From Metaphire vulgaris (Eukaryota > Annelida > Clitellata > Crassiclitellata > Megascolecidae), in contig CM030834.1 of the NCBI GenBank assembly GCA_018105865.1, forward strand, positions 14,882,719-14,946,718: 64,000 bases of DNA, read 5' to 3'. Both the position numbers and the translations under genes were made by a program. Numbering within the stretch: the stretch's first letter is position 1; every line of letters begins with the position of its first letter. Below the pieces are notes generated by a model. It was not told the origin of the DNA, ran no database searches, and saw nothing but the letters and a program-made list of their open reading frames with translations. Shown here in pieces: positions 1 through 43,459 of the stretch.

Positions 1-1260
1 CATTGGCTGCCAATTATATCAATTATAATTACCAAGCGATTAGAGTGGCTAAATTTGAAATAACTACCGATACACACGCTCTCATAAATGAACTCTCTGC
101 ACGACGGACGTTGCATACACAATGTAATAGAAAAAGTATTAAATAAGAAGCATTAAAAATCCAATGCATTCATAAGTCATAGTTGTTATCTATTTTAAGC
201 GAGTGAATGATTACATCACCTTCTGGTACAACTGTCGTTCTTCATTTGGCTGAATTTTCGTAGAATCCAAAATACTTCCAGATTAAAATTATCTAATTCT
301 AGTGCAATTAAAACAGAAAATGACATTTTGTATGTTGACTATTGCCTGGCTGGCTGATCATATACCTTCTCCATAGCTATTTTAAGAAAGGCTGAGCGCC
401 TAAGAATAAGCAGCTACTGTTGGTGCTGCTTTATAAGGCGCTATAGAAATCCATGAGATTTTACTTTACTTTAATTATGAGCTGGTCTTTGAAGGCTAGG
501 ATTTGAGGAATCATCGATTGATGCCAAAGGGTATTAAAAATGGTGCTAAAAGTGAATAATAGAGAGCAGATTTCACTTAAACGAAATTCTTACGGATGAC
601 TGTGATAACATGATGAGTGAATGGAAACCTAAATATCTCTTGGATACGCCCTGACCAATCCCATTCGAGTTGAACTGTTGTCAGAAGTTGTAAATGGTCA
701 AACTGAAGCATTTATAATAATTTGCCATTGAAGCAGGATCGAAATTATATTATACTAGGTGTTTACCCGTCAAAAATGACGGGGGAGATTGGCTGTTTTA
801 CCACCCAATTTTGTGCAAATGCAATCAGGGGCGGCGCTGGGTTTTGTAATTTGTTGACTGGGTGGGTCTAATGCAATCTACACAGCCAGGACCCGCCGGC
901 TCAGACTACCCCTCACCCCCCAATCAACATTTTTCTGCGTATTTGAACGATTTGCTTGGGTGCCCCTGCCCGAGGCTGGGTGAGTCCGGACCCGCGGACA
1001 CCCTCCCCCCTAGCGCCGACCCTGAATGCAATAGGATTTTGCGCAATTAATTTCTTTAAATCGCCGCCTTTTCCTTCAACCGAGTTAACGCCCATTCGCA
1101 GGAATTTGCTGAAACTTGATAGTCAAGGTAAGAGTACTGATTTGGCAGTGTCGAACGACATGCAGTGCTTGATTCTCTTGTTTGCTGTGCTGCTTTTCAC
1201 CCCGAGCAACAGCCTGCTCCTCATTCTCACTTGATTGTCGAAAAGCTCGTGAACGCTGGA
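1..1260. other. intergenic, no gene seen; degraded LINE-like tail
   Basis: AT-rich sequence without credible exons. Around 400-560 there are phrases (gcgctatagaaat, gattgatgcc, gtattaaaaatggtgcta) that recur at 7760-7800, 28200-28240 and 31510-31540 and look like 3' ends of an old retroelement family. Short open frames at 862-1234 have no recognisable motif. Confidence 0.5.
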
Positions 1261-1261
1261 C

Positions 1262-1750
1262 TTTTTTTGTTTTGCACGGACGGTTAGAAAGAGGAATAAA
1301 AAAGCTAAACAATGGTGCAAACCTCATCTTCTTAGCTCTTATATAGCCTGAGATATAGCAAATTTTAAAAAAATGGAAACTTTCTCAGAATTCAAAACTT
1401 TCACGAAATTCACCGATAATACTTATGTTCAAACATCGGGGTCATCGGGTTAGAACGGATAGATCTTTGCCAAATGTCAACCGATTTTCAAAATTTTTGG
1501 TTTATTTTGTTCCTCTGACATCCCTTAACAACTTTGCCGCTGACCAAAGTGGGGTTACCGCAGAAAATATTTTGCTAGCGGGCTTTAAAAAATTTGGGGG
1601 GGGAGAGGGTGATATTTTAGGCCGTAAAGTGGACTCTACCCCCAAATTTTTTTGTTTTGCACGGACGGTTAGAAAGAGTAATAAACAATCTAAACAATGG
1701 TGCAAACCTCATCTTTTTAGCTCCTATATAGCCTGAGATATAGCAAATTT
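1262..1750 (+). repeat. direct repeat pair (~108 bp, 385 bp apart)
   Basis: A segment beginning ttttttgttttgcacggacg and ending gatatagcaaattt occurs at about 1262-1368 and again at 1647-1750 with few differences. It is non-coding and looks like a local duplication. Confidence 0.75.
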
Positions 1751-1845
1751 AAAACGTTACAGCAATCATTTCTGAGAACGCTTTTTCAAAAATTAAATCC
1801 CCAGTACGGTAACGACGTCTGAAAATTTAATCCCCACTTGAGGGG

Positions 1846-2700
1846 TTACATATAAAAAATAGGTATTGAGTCTAGGAATGAATAAATATATATATTTATA
1901 ATAATGGGGGCAGGGCATTGGGAGAGGGAAGAGAGGTGTGGGAGGAGGAAGGTGGGTTGTACGGGTTTTCGGAGCAGCGTTGTGTAGGTTTGGAAACGGG
2001 GTTTGGGGCCGGTGGGGTAGGGCGGAGCGCTGATGGGTTGGGGCCTGGGCGATTGGGAGAGGGATGGGTAGTTGGAAGGGGATAGAGAGAGGGAAGGGGA
2101 ACGGGGGTTTAGGGCCGGGGCGGGAATGGGTTGGGGCTGGAATGGGTTGGGCCCGGGGTGATTGGGAGAGGGATGAGGAGAGGGAAAAGAGATGGGGAGA
2201 GGGAAGGGGAACGGGGTTTGGGGCCGGGGCCGGAATGTGTTGGGGCCGGGGTGATTGGGAGAGGGATGAGGAGAGGGAAAAGAGATGGGGAGAGGGGAAG
2301 GGGAACGGGGTTTGGGCCTAGGACGGAATGGGTTGGGGCCGGGGCGATTGGGAGAGGGATGGGGAGAGGGAAAAGGGTTGGGGAGACGGAAGGGGAACGG
2401 GGTTTTGGGGGCGATTGGGAGAGGGATGGGGAGAGGGAAAAGGGTTGGGGAGACGGAAGGGAACGGGGGTTTGGGGGGGGATTGGGAGAGGGATGGGGAG
2501 AGGGAAGGAGATGGGGATAGGGAAGGGAAAAGGGGTTTGGGGCCGGGGCGGGAATGGGTTGGGCCTGGGCGATTAGGAGAGGGATGGGGGTGAGGGAAGG
2601 GGACGGGGGTTTGCTGCAATTAAGACGCTTCGTTAAACGCTCCGGTTTGATTAAACAATATTTGGTTGTCAATGACAACAGCGTCTTGCAATACCCGCCG
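1846..2700 (-). mobile_element. repeat element with polypurine/polypyrimidine minisatellite (copy 1)
   Basis: On the plus strand about 1910-2590 is a purine-rich minisatellite built from gggagaggga and gggccgggg phrases in units of very roughly 90 bp. The flank at about 2600-2665, read on the minus strand (ttgacaacc, then gaagcgtcttaattgcag), matches 11140-11205, which also borders a polypyrimidine tract. So this is one of two dispersed copies in opposite orientation. The proline-rich open frames across it are repeat artefacts. Outer ends are not certain. Confidence 0.65.
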
Positions 2701-2940
2701 TGTTGCCGTCGGACAGACGGACGGACATCGAGAATTATATAATAAGATTACGAAAGTTAAAGTCATGTTTCATGAATTACTTTTGACGTCAGCCACTATC
2801 TACAGTCTCATCGTGCACTTGCTATTGTACCAAAATCCCATGCATAAAGATAGTTCGCTATGGAAAGACTATATTGGATATGATAATGGAAGATTACGAT
2901 TCAAATCAAGGAGCGACCATTGACCGATGTCGAGAACATT

Positions 2941-3110
2941 GGGGCCGTCCATAAAGTACGTCACGCTCGACGGAGGGAGGTGGTCTAAGAAAGTGTGACA
3001 GTTTTTGACAGGGGAAAAGGTTGGGACAACCGTGACGTCGCACTCAGAATAAATATAACTTTAAATACACCTGATATGAGGTACAGCATAGTAAAAGTGC
3101 CTGAGAGAGT
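2941..3110 (+). mobile_element. partial copy of the gccgtccataaa MITE family
   Basis: Starts gggccgtccataaagtacgt and stays recognisably similar to 10158-10330 (gtgtgacag, gacgtc, cttaaata-acctgata). The right inverted end is not seen, so it is probably truncated. Confidence 0.6.
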
Positions 3111-4638
3111 TTTTTTTACCAATAACACTTTTTGTCTAATTACATAACAGTGTTGCAGATTTAAAACCAGACATTGCTAAACTAGTGAAAAAAATAAACA
3201 ATGTCACGTCTCATCAGCTTCTAGATCTACATCGACTGTCATCTAACTTTATATGTTTTCAATTTGATCTTCAGCTCTTCGCCATTAACAGAGTTTTAAA
3301 TTTAACTGTTTCTGTTAGGCATGACTAGAATACGGTTTGTCATAGTTACAAAAATAGGTTGTAATCAAATCAATGTAAATAATGTAAGATTTACGCTCTT
3401 CCATTTAGTTGTCACGCCTACAAAATACAGGATGTAATATTCTACATCAAAGCAATTTTTAAAATCCAAAAATAATCTGCACGAAACCAATTTCTCAAGC
3501 CAAACAAGATTTTACATCAAGCCAATTTCACACATAAACCTTTAGTAACAATTTATAAACGTTAATATTTTCGCGGGCCAAATAAAATCAACCCGCGGAC
3601 CAAGTTTGGCCCGCGGGCCAAGGTTTTGACGTCACCGATTTATATGCTGTGAACTTGCGTGTCTTTGCGGTAGTTTTGATATCTGAACGCTTTCGTTGCA
3701 CACATTCTTTAGTCATAAATTCACCGTACAAGTGTCTTTGAAGTTCTGAAATGAACATGTGGTTGATAAGCAGTGCAATCGATATCATGTTATCAGACGA
3801 CTCAGAACCAGATAAAGTTCACTTGTACTGTAGACGGCAGAAGGTTTTTTCACTGTGAAAACCACGACGTTTTGAAAATATAATCGGATTTGTTTTCAAT
3901 AACCAACGAATTCGGAAAATCAACGTCACCAATTTCCAAGGAGAAGGAGGCTCTCTTCTCCTGCTGCAACATAAATATATTTACTTGCATTACTGTAAAT
4001 ATGTTCATAGGCGTCAACTAACGAAAATTACAGGATTCTAGTGATGTTAATTATGCTAATTATGCTAATGAGTAGTTCAACGTCTGATTCAGGGCAATAT
4101 TGAGCGAGGGAATAATGTAATAAAGCGATAATGTTCTGGCAACTGATTTCACGTTTCAAGGCATTATTTAGCTGTGGATTATAAATGAATCCTAAAGTCA
4201 GAGCAAAATTTTACAAGATTCTTTTAGTGAGAAAATAGTAACGTCTTCAGATGTTAGTACTGTATTTGCACATGGAATGTCCATTTATACAGATTTAGAC
4301 TCAAGTCAAGCGGCACAAATTTTTCTATATGAAAGTATACTATGACGAATGCCAATCGGTTATCATTCCGGCTGCAAAGAGCGCATGAGCAAAAAACGCT
4401 CGCAATGCAGACATGTCAGGCTCTGTTATCTTATCACATTATTGTCAACAGCTCATGTCGTGTTGTAAGACTGTTATCTGTCATAGCCATCAACATAGGG
4501 CTCAAGTCGAAATTGAAACTGCCTAATGATTCGATTTAGGATCTATCGATTTTGAAAGTGCAGACTATATAGTCTATAATCGGAAACATAAAGTGATCTA
4601 AAGGCGTCTGTTTTGCTTTCGATGAAACGTGCCCAGAA
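3111..4638. other. intergenic sequence upstream of the esterase gene
   Basis: No exon recognised. A GC-rich palindromic patch (gcccgcgggcc) at about 3570-3620 sits in otherwise AT-rich DNA. No clear TATA box could be tied to the start at 4639. Confidence 0.4.
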
Positions 4639-14007
<9,369 letters not shown>

Positions 14008-14111
14008 AGCCACAGTGCGTGTTCAATCGTCATCGTGCGCTGCTTTGATGTTTCTTCGAAAATCTATTAATTCAGATTTGACAACCAGAAAATGCAAAAA
14101 ACTCGCTTGTA

Positions 14112-14117
14112 CTTTAA
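14112..14117 (-). promoter_or_regulatory. candidate poly(A) signal of the guanylyl cyclase gene
   Basis: ATTAAA on the minus strand about 170 bp beyond the stop at 14286, inside the short gap between the two convergent genes. Confidence 0.3.
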
Positions 14118-14285
14118 TCGTGTATTTCACGACAAGCTGTATTGTGAACCTCTAAACGGGGTTTACTTTTATAATATTGCTGATTTGTTAAGAAATTATC
14201 ATTTAGCAATTTGAGAAGATAAAACTGTATTCGCTTAGACCTATTGATTTTCCCTTGGTGGACGTAAGAATCTATGAAAGCAAAG

Positions 14286-36128
<21,843 letters not shown>

Positions 36129-36301
36129 ACTTGTAGTATAGAATTATGACGAGTTAAAGCTACAGTATCACCACGATACAAGCGTAGACGATAATGAAGC
36201 TTGTAACTGGAAGTTTGAGCTGGAAACAATCACACAATTTCCTCTTTCGTTGAATCTGAGTTGTGTCTTTACTTGCATTCATGAGAAACTGAGATTTTGG
36301 G

Positions 36302-36302
<1 letters not shown>

Positions 36303-36343
<41 letters not shown>
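36303..36343. repeat. (AT)n microsatellite upstream of the cyclase start
   Basis: About 20 AT units, 175 bp upstream of the ATG on the minus strand. Confidence 0.9.
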
Positions 36344-36347
<4 letters not shown>

Positions 36348-36831
36348 GTAACATACAATGTTCACGTATTATATAACGTAAAACATATGCGCGTATCATT
36401 TAAGATGAAACTGCTTGCTTTATCTTAAAATCTAGAGTATTGGTCTTTTTTGCTCTTGCCATATACGTCAAAATAGTTTTGCTTTTGAACGCAAATAACT
36501 TCACTTACAATGTTTGGAATGAGTGAAGCATTAAGAAAAATCGTCGAGAGGGAATTTCTGGCTATTTTCTTTAGCAGTCAATTTATCGCATGTCAGGTGC
36601 TAACGCGACGACGTTAAGCTAAGAGTGACGACGGCGTTTGACAACAATCAGTGCCGATCCGTCGCCTTAAATAGACACGGTGGGCCGCGTGTCCAATTAT
36701 GTAAACAAGGCTGTGGGCAGGAACGCCTCCCTGTGTTCGAAATAATGAATACAGGAAATGGAAAATTACGGGAGCTGAAAACTACCTGAGCTTCGAAACA
36801 GGGATCAACGCACGAGAGAAAGGGAGAGAAG

Positions 36832-37142
36832 CAGCGGCGGTTCCACGTGCGGGATGAGCGGGGATGCATCCCCCTTCCACCGGACTTCCGGACTTTTTTC
36901 GCTTGTGAAACCTATTTTTGGGTAAAAGTCTAGTAAAACTACTGGGATACCCCTGCGGATGAACCTTTTTGCTTGTCACTTTATTTTCGGCAAAAGTAAA
37001 AGTGCACTAAAATTAGGGAAAACATTTCTTTTGCCAGCCTTTTCCGGCAAAGTTTATTGATTTCCCCTCTCTTTTCATCCCACCACCAACTTCCTATGAA
37101 TTCATTTCTTCCCCACACTAAGAAATCCTGGAACCGCCACTG
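36832..37142 (+). mobile_element. hAT-type MITE with perfect TSD (gagagaag)
   Basis: Ends cagcggcggttcca and tggaaccgccactg; gagagaag flanks both sides (36824-36831, 37143-37150). Same family as 41941-42242. Confidence 0.93.
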
Positions 37143-37483
37143 GAGAGAAGGAGGGGTGATAAATGGAATAGGAAATGTAAAGGGGACTGGGAACGTGCAA
37201 CGATTTTGTTCCTTTCAACTGATTAGAAGACGTTAAGATTGAATTTCTGGTTCGACGCAGATGCCGCGTTTCCTCCGGGCTTTTAACGCGTCGATTTCAC
37301 GTCTCCGCTAATTCTAACCTAGAATTCACTCAGTCGACAAATTGTTTCTCCTTTAATTTGCTCCTATGTCACTAATGCTGCATCGACTTTCATCTACGTA
37401 TTAACTTCTACATCAAAAGTTTCTAGGGACAACTTAATTAACGGCTTACGGCTTACTACGAAGGCAGTGACACAAGAAAAATA

Positions 37484-37800
37484 ATCAATGTTAGCATTTA
37501 GATTTGGTAGTAATTTAAACTTCAAAGACCATACTGTTCGCCTATCTCGCTCCTATTTCTACCGGCTCAGACAGATTACAGTCATTTGCTCTTCGCTCTC
37601 TGTATCTGCAGCAAAATCGTTGTTTCACGCCCCTGTTGCTAGCAGGTTAGACCATTACAATGCACTTTACTTTGGTCTCCCTAAAAGTCCACTTTCTACT
37701 TTACAATCTGTGCTGAATATGCTGCAGCTAGACTTGGGGCAAAAGCTTCTCGCTACTTCCGCCGTATCTTAGATTTTGTGCTCGTCACTCTTCGTTGACT
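37484..37800 (+). mobile_element. LINE reverse-transcriptase remnant (CR1/L2-like)
   Basis: Plus-strand frame has NLNFKDHTVRLSRSYFYRL, then RLDHYNALYFGLPKSPLSTL, matching the region just after the RT palm in CR1/L2 elements. The frame is lost after about 37760; further decayed homology may run to 38100. Confidence 0.7.
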
Positions 37801-38509
37801 TCCAATTTGCATCGCACAAAGTATAAACAGATCATTTTTTTCTTCTGCAGCACTTCGATATCAGTCAGGCGTCTTCTTGCTTTACTGAAGTCTTCATTTA
37901 ACACCGTTTTCCACTGTTTTGCATCGCTTGCTCTGCTCTATTGATCGTATGGATGTCCAAAGTCCATGTCATTAGACCACACAGCCTACCAATCTCACCC
38001 AGCGTCGGTCATTCAGAGTATATATTATATATATATAGATCTATGACTATAAATCCTCTCTCTGGGAGGGTTGTCAGCGTTGTCTCCATCTATTCGCGTC
38101 TCACTCACTTCTCAATCCCGCGCTCAGCTCATTGTGACGACTAAATTCTCATTTTCTTATCAAGCGGCCCTAATGCGAGAAGGGCCTCTCAGTAGAAATA
38201 AGGGAGGCACACAATATAAGCCTCTTGCTACATTACAATGTATTACAACGTGTGAGATTTTTACCCCGAAATTCTTCAAACAAATGTAAGCTTATTTGTC
38301 TTCTCTTCTAGACTCGTCTTATCCTCCGTCTGATATACAATTTTGACTTTGAGCGACTGCGTTCACGATTATTATTATCATAAAATTTTCATTTTAAATT
38401 CGAACTCTCTTTGAGGCGTAATGATAGCTAAACCAATTGATCATCGAACTGCATAAAATTACCAAAAGCTCAGACGCTATTTTTAGGCCTACTCACCATC
38501 AGCAATCGT

Positions 38510-38543
38510 CGTCGTCGTCATCATCATCATCATCATCATCATC
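38510..38543. repeat. (CAT)n microsatellite
   Basis: CGT then CAT trinucleotides just left of the 38.6-kb transposon. Confidence 0.85.
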
Positions 38544-38584
38544 GACGCAATATATTCGCTATAACCAGGAGCAATACGTTAGTC

Positions 38585-39318
38585 CAGTGTCTCGCAAACT
38601 GTGTGCCGCGGCACACTAGTGTGCCGCTAGAGATTCCAGCTGTGCCGTGAAAGAATTTCAGAATTTTACTATTATTTTAATTTTTTTGTTCCCTTCCTAA
38701 AAATTTTGCCGGATGAGCAAGTGTAAAAATGGCGTCATATATAGAACCTCACACCAGCCTGCGGCACAGCCTACAATACAATATATCGGACATCCATTTT
38801 TTTATATAACGTTGCGCGCGCAACGATACAACTGCCAGAAATTAACGTCTTTCGTTGACGTCACCGTCCTTGCGACCTTTACAATGTAAAAACAACAGCG
38901 TCTGAGCGCGCAAGGATACATTTGACCCAATTACCGTTTTGAAATTATTACATTGCATGTGTTGAGATGTTGCAATAGTAGGGTAACTATAAGTATAGTA
39001 ACAGTTGAATTTGATGCTTTTACCGAGATTTAGCCCTATGAAATTTGAAATGGATAAATTTTTGGCAAGATCTGAGAAAATGCAAGGTGAAAACGACACT
39101 AAGGAAAACAACGGCGAGAATCTACAGTCTATGAACGTTACTTTCGCGTTTGTTACATCTACATATCATTATATGTGACTGCAGACCCGGCAGTTCCTTA
39201 ATAAAGAACACTCAATTTAATAAATTGTTGGTTGGTTTTGTAATTTTATGAAGAATGTGCCGTGAAAAAAATTTGTTCTGTTTAGTGTGCCGCGAGGTAA
39301 AAAGTTTGCGAGACACTG
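38585..39318 (+). mobile_element. 734-bp hAT element with perfect TSD (cgttagtc)
   Basis: Ends cagtgtctcgcaaact and agtttgcgagacactg are 16-bp perfect inverted repeats; cgttagtc flanks both sides (38577-38584, 39319-39326). Subterminal gtgtgccgcg and gtgccgtgaaa phrases repeat in inverted order. A plus-strand stretch near 39038 reads MKFEMDKFLARSEK, like the N-terminus of ZBED/hAT transposases, so this is probably an internal-deletion derivative. Confidence 0.93.
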
Positions 39319-39340
39319 CGTTAGTCAATCGAATTCATAG

Positions 39341-39930
39341 AGGGAGAGGGAGAGGGAGAGGGAGAGGAAGAGGGAGGGAGGGAGAGGGGGAGAGGGAGAG
39401 GGAGAGGGAGAGGGAGAGGAGAGGGAGAGGAGAGGAGAGGGAGGGAGGGAGAGGGAGAGGGAGAGGGAGAGGGAGAGGGAGGGAGAGGGAGAGGAGGAGA
39501 GGGAGAGGGAGAGAGGAGGGAGAGGAGAGGAGAGGAGAGGGAGAGGGAGAGGGAGAGGGAGAGGGAGAGGAGAGGGAGGAGGGAGAGGGAGAGGAGAGAG
39601 GGAGAGGGGAGAGGAGAGGGAGAGGGGAGAGGAGAGGGAGAGGGAGGGAGAGGGAGAGGGAGGGAGAGGGAGGGGAGAGGGAGAGGGAGAGGGAGAGGGA
39701 GAGGGAGAGGGAGAGGGAGAGGGAGGGAGGGGAGAGGGAGAGGGAGAGGAGAGAGGGAGAGGGAGGGAGGGAGAGGGGAGGGGAGAGGGAGAGGGAGAGG
39801 GAGAGGGAGGGAGAGGGAGAGGAGAGGGAGGGAGGGGAGGAGGGGAGAGGAGAGGGGAGAGGGAGAGGGAGGAGAGGAGATGGAGATGGAGAGGGAGAGG
39901 GAGAGGGAGAGGGAGAGGGAGGAGAGAGAT
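39341..39930. repeat. (GGGAGA)n polypurine satellite, ~590 bp
   Basis: Nearly pure G/A on the plus strand in gggaga/ggagag units. It is wedged between two hAT elements. Long RE/SP-rich open frames across it are artefacts. Confidence 0.97.
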
Positions 39931-39966
39931 GGGACATGGCTTCGGAAAGAAGCAAGGACCCGTGCC

Positions 39967-41568
39967 CAGAGGCGTAGATCTGTGTGAAAAGGTGGGTGGG
40001 TCCAAATGAAAATTTTAAATTGTGCTGTCACAAAACAATGTTTATTGAAACAAGCCTTGCCAGTTCTCAGTGGTAACAATTCAATACATTATTATAATTA
40101 TCATACTTAAACCAGCAAACCATTGCACATCAAGTCATCAAGCATTGTCAAATGTCAATTATTATTATTATTATTGTTATACAACGTAGAGATTTATGTG
40201 GCAACTAATACAGTGACTGCGTGGACACATTACAAATTATAAATTACAATAGCTAGTGCGAAATAGCCAAGTTTTAAGATTCTTCTTGAAGGTGTCTGGC
40301 GTTAGGGAGAGTTGAACTGAAGAAGGCAGGCGGTTCCATGCCCTTGCAGCAGTCACGGGAAAGGCACGATCACCTACAGTGCGAAGGCGCGTCAATGGAA
40401 CGACCAGAGAAGCGGTTCTAGCAGATCTCAGGCGACGCCGACCAGCCTGATCTGCGACTCGTGCTAATTCTGTCGCTAGGTACTCTGGCCCTATACCATT
40501 CAGGCAGCGGTAAGCCAGTGTTGCTAACTTAAACTGAATCCGCTCCGGCATTGATAGCCAGTGTAAGTCTCGTAGAAGCGGTGTTACATGTTCACGAGAT
40601 GGGACCTGGAAGATCAACCGTGCCGCTGCGTTCAATACGACCTGGAGACGGTCCAGCAGGTGTGTGTTGCGGTGATCCGGCGAGTGTCGTGTTCCCGTAG
40701 TCTAGTTTGGTCAGCACCAATGACGAAACCAGTGACTTGAGGGCGGTGACTGACACTGATCTTCGTACACTTCTGATCAGCCGGAGTGCGTTGAAGCAGC
40801 TGGCAATTGTCTTAGAGACATGGGTCCTCATCGATAATGTGCTATCGATGTGGATCCCGAGATTCCGGACAGACAACACTGGTTGCACCTCAAGTCCATC
40901 GATGCTGATACAGGTCGTTGGTGTCAAGTGTTTCTGACGCTCAGAGGTGATCCATAATACTTCAGTCTTAGAAGCATTGAGTTGCAGCTGATGTGACTTC
41001 AGCCACCTGGTCACCTCGACCAGGCACCTAGTGACACGCTGCTGGAGCAGATGAACTGCTGCAGGAGGGCTGCTTCCATATACTTGTGTGTCGTCAGCGT
41101 AGAGGTGTGCTTGGAGCCCGAACCGTTGGACAATGCTTTTCAGGTCGGCGACGTAGAGAGCGAAGAGAATAGGCCCTAATTATGTGGAACTCGATACATG
41201 AATGAATTAATTCCAAAGAGCCCATACCAGACAAAGGTCAATACAGGGCCTACCGGCGAACCAAAGACCTAAAAATGACAAAATGGAGTCGTACGGATGC
41301 GAAAATGTGACGTCACGTTTATCCATAGAGCTAAATAATACCTAGATAGCCAGTCAGACGCGAGGATAGGAAACATCGCAGGTCTTTCTGAGTTACATAA
41401 TTGGGGCAAAATAAATCTAGCTGTTCTCACTGCTTTACATAATTGTCTCGCGAATAATAATAAACATTTCATCTCAAAAAGTGGGTGGGTCCATTGCCTG
41501 GCCGGACCCAGCTCCTAAAAAAGTGGGTGGGTCCGGACCCAGAAAAACACATAGGATTTACGCCTCTG
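39967..41568 (+). mobile_element. 1.6-kb hAT-type element with perfect TSD (cccgtgcc), host of a nested LINE
   Basis: Ends cagaggcgtagatc and ggatttacgcctctg are inverted; cccgtgcc flanks both sides (39959-39966, 41569-41576). Repeated gtgggtgggtcc phrases lie near both ends. No hAT transposase is visible; the interior is taken up by a LINE fragment. Confidence 0.9.
40130..41177 (-). mobile_element. 5'-truncated CR1/L2-like LINE (reverse transcriptase C-terminal half)
   Basis: On the minus strand: GPILFALYVADL, then the RT catalytic YADDTQVYGSS, WLKSHQLQLNASKTEVLW, and after one frameshift near 40660-40680 LNAAARLIF, LHWLSMPERIQFKLATLAYR, AWNRLPSSVQLSLTPDTFKK and a stop at 40237. A short (AAT)n tail at about 40158-40178 ends it. 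5' truncation, a frameshift and a microsatellite tail fit a dead CR1/L2/jockey-type insertion. Confidence 0.88.
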
Positions 41569-41613
41569 CCCGTGCCGCTTCGTCCCCAGTATCAGAGCGC
41601 GTTTCTTGTTCTC

Positions 41614-41615
<2 letters not shown>

Positions 41616-41692
<77 letters not shown>
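41616..41692. repeat. (AAT)n microsatellite
   Basis: About 25 AAT units just right of the 1.6-kb hAT element. Confidence 0.95.
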
Positions 41693-41693
<1 letters not shown>

Positions 41694-41940
41694 CTGGGTT
41701 TTGAGTTAATTAGTAGGATTTATAATATATTAACTTAAAATTAAAAATCATTTTACTCGTGTAGAACTCTACTCCGACTTCTATTTGTCAAATTATAGTT
41801 TTTTTCTTTGAATCTTTGAGTCCACAAAGAAATAAACATTAAACACATCTGCTAATACGCATCGCCAAAGCAGATCACATATTAATGTCAGTTATTCATT
41901 ATTGCGCAATATACTCACTATGTAAATTCAGGCTAGCAGG

Positions 41941-42242
41941 CAGTGGCGCTTCCAGGATTTCTTGGTGGGGATGAAAAAAAATTATTGGAAGTTGGTGGGG
42001 GTGCAAAGTAAAAAAGAAAAACAAGAAAAAATTGAGAAAAAGGCCACTGTTAGTAATGTTTTGCTCACTAAATGTTAAGAAACCTTGCCAAAAATGGCCG
42101 ACAAGCAAGAAAAAGGTCATTTGCAGTATTTTTCACTAATTTTTTAAACTCACCGGAAAATAGGTTGACAAGCAAAAAAGGTCATCTGGAACCCCGGTGG
42201 AGGGATGCATCCCCAGTCATCAACATGGCGGAACCGCCACTG
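41941..42242 (+). mobile_element. hAT-type MITE with perfect TSD (ctagcagg)
   Basis: Ends cagtggcgcttccagg and cggaaccgccactg; ctagcagg flanks both sides (41933-41940, 42243-42250). Same family as 36832-37142. Confidence 0.93.
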
Positions 42243-42359
42243 CTAGCAGGGCCTATCTATAAATGCCTGATCCTACTGTATATCTGATTGCACTTACACT
42301 GTCCGTTGCTGTAAAGGGCATTCACACAAGTAGCTGATATCGTCCTATTTCATCCCCAT

Positions 42360-42535
42360 CTGTCTACTACCATTGGGGGGGATTTTGAAATGTTTGGGGA
42401 ACAAGGTCTGAGTCTCCACACTTTTGGGGGGAAATTTACATCCCCAGCCAACATACAAAAAATTGTGGGGGGCGGGAAATTTTAAAACTTTGAGGGAGGG
42501 GGAATTCTCCCCCAGAGAAGGCCTAGAATAAACAC
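42360..42535 (+). mobile_element. right-end fragment of the cagtgtttattctag MITE
   Basis: Shares gaaatgtttggggaacaag and the end ggcctagaataaacactg with 6768-6967; the left end is lost. Confidence 0.65.
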
Positions 42536-42909
42536 TGGATTCTACTACTCTTGCACTAAAGATATTTGTACCTCCCAATTCGCTTCCTAAACACTTTTGT
42601 CATGACCTCGAGTACCAGGATACCGTGCTAGCAAAAAATCCATTATGTAGCGCTTCCACTTTGTTATAGTGTCTTGTAGGTCTCTGTTAATTGACCTCTT
42701 TTACTCTCCTTTTCTCTAAATAATTGGTCAATTCACGGCGTTTCAGCCTTTCTTTATAGCGTAATCTTCGACATAATTTGATCATCAATATTTCTTGCTC
42801 TTTTGTAATTGGACTTTGTACGTTGTCGTTCTTTTGCCATAATCTGTTTTAATGCAATCGTGTGAAATTGAGGAATCGTCTTCTAGCGGCTGATAAAACG
42901 CCGTATTAG

Positions 42910-42910
<1 letters not shown>

Positions 42911-42965
<55 letters not shown>
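42911..42965. repeat. (AT)n microsatellite
   Basis: About 27 AT units. Confidence 0.95.
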
Positions 42966-42966
<1 letters not shown>

Positions 42967-43229
42967 TGCATGTTAGATTAATTAAGACATGATGAGCAAA
43001 CTGGCCGCTCGCCATGTTGATTCGCTGCCATGGTAACGCCACGGAATCTGTCGCCGACGAGTGTCTCTCGAAGCAACGATGTCTCTACAATATTTACCTA
43101 TTTGACCTGTAAATGAAGGAGATAACAGAAGGAATATCTCCTTATATTCGCTGTTTGTCATCGCTGTCGTCACCATCGCTCATCTACGACTATGGCTGGG
43201 CAGTCACATGCTGTCAAGATATGCAGTTA

Positions 43230-43269
<40 letters not shown>

Positions 43270-43317
43270 GTCATCATCATCATCATCATCGTCATCATCA
43301 TCATCATCATCATCATC
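43230..43317. repeat. (ATC)n microsatellite downstream of the Kekkon-like gene
   Basis: About 28 CAT units with two CGT interruptions. Confidence 0.95.
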
Positions 43318-43453
43318 TGGTCTAAATTTGTTCTTCTAGCTTTTTTCCTATCAAATGTACATTTTTCAACTACAGTATTTGCAAATGAAATTTTTTGTCT
43401 CACGCCGCCCTATTGATATATTTCCGCTTCCTCGTTCCGCTGCATAATTATAG

Positions 43454-43459
43454 TTTATT
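43454..43459 (-). promoter_or_regulatory. candidate poly(A) signal of the Kekkon-like gene
   Basis: AATAAA on the minus strand about 200 bp after the stop codon. Position is right; usage is unproven. Confidence 0.4.

Noticed and set aside
1846..2678. Long Pro/Ser-rich open frames
   Set aside because: Translation of a polypyrimidine minisatellite; no start context, no homology.
39255..40079. Arg/Glu-Gly and Ser/Pro/Leu-rich open frames over 200 aa
   Set aside because: Produced by the (GGGAGA)n tract in several frames on both strands.
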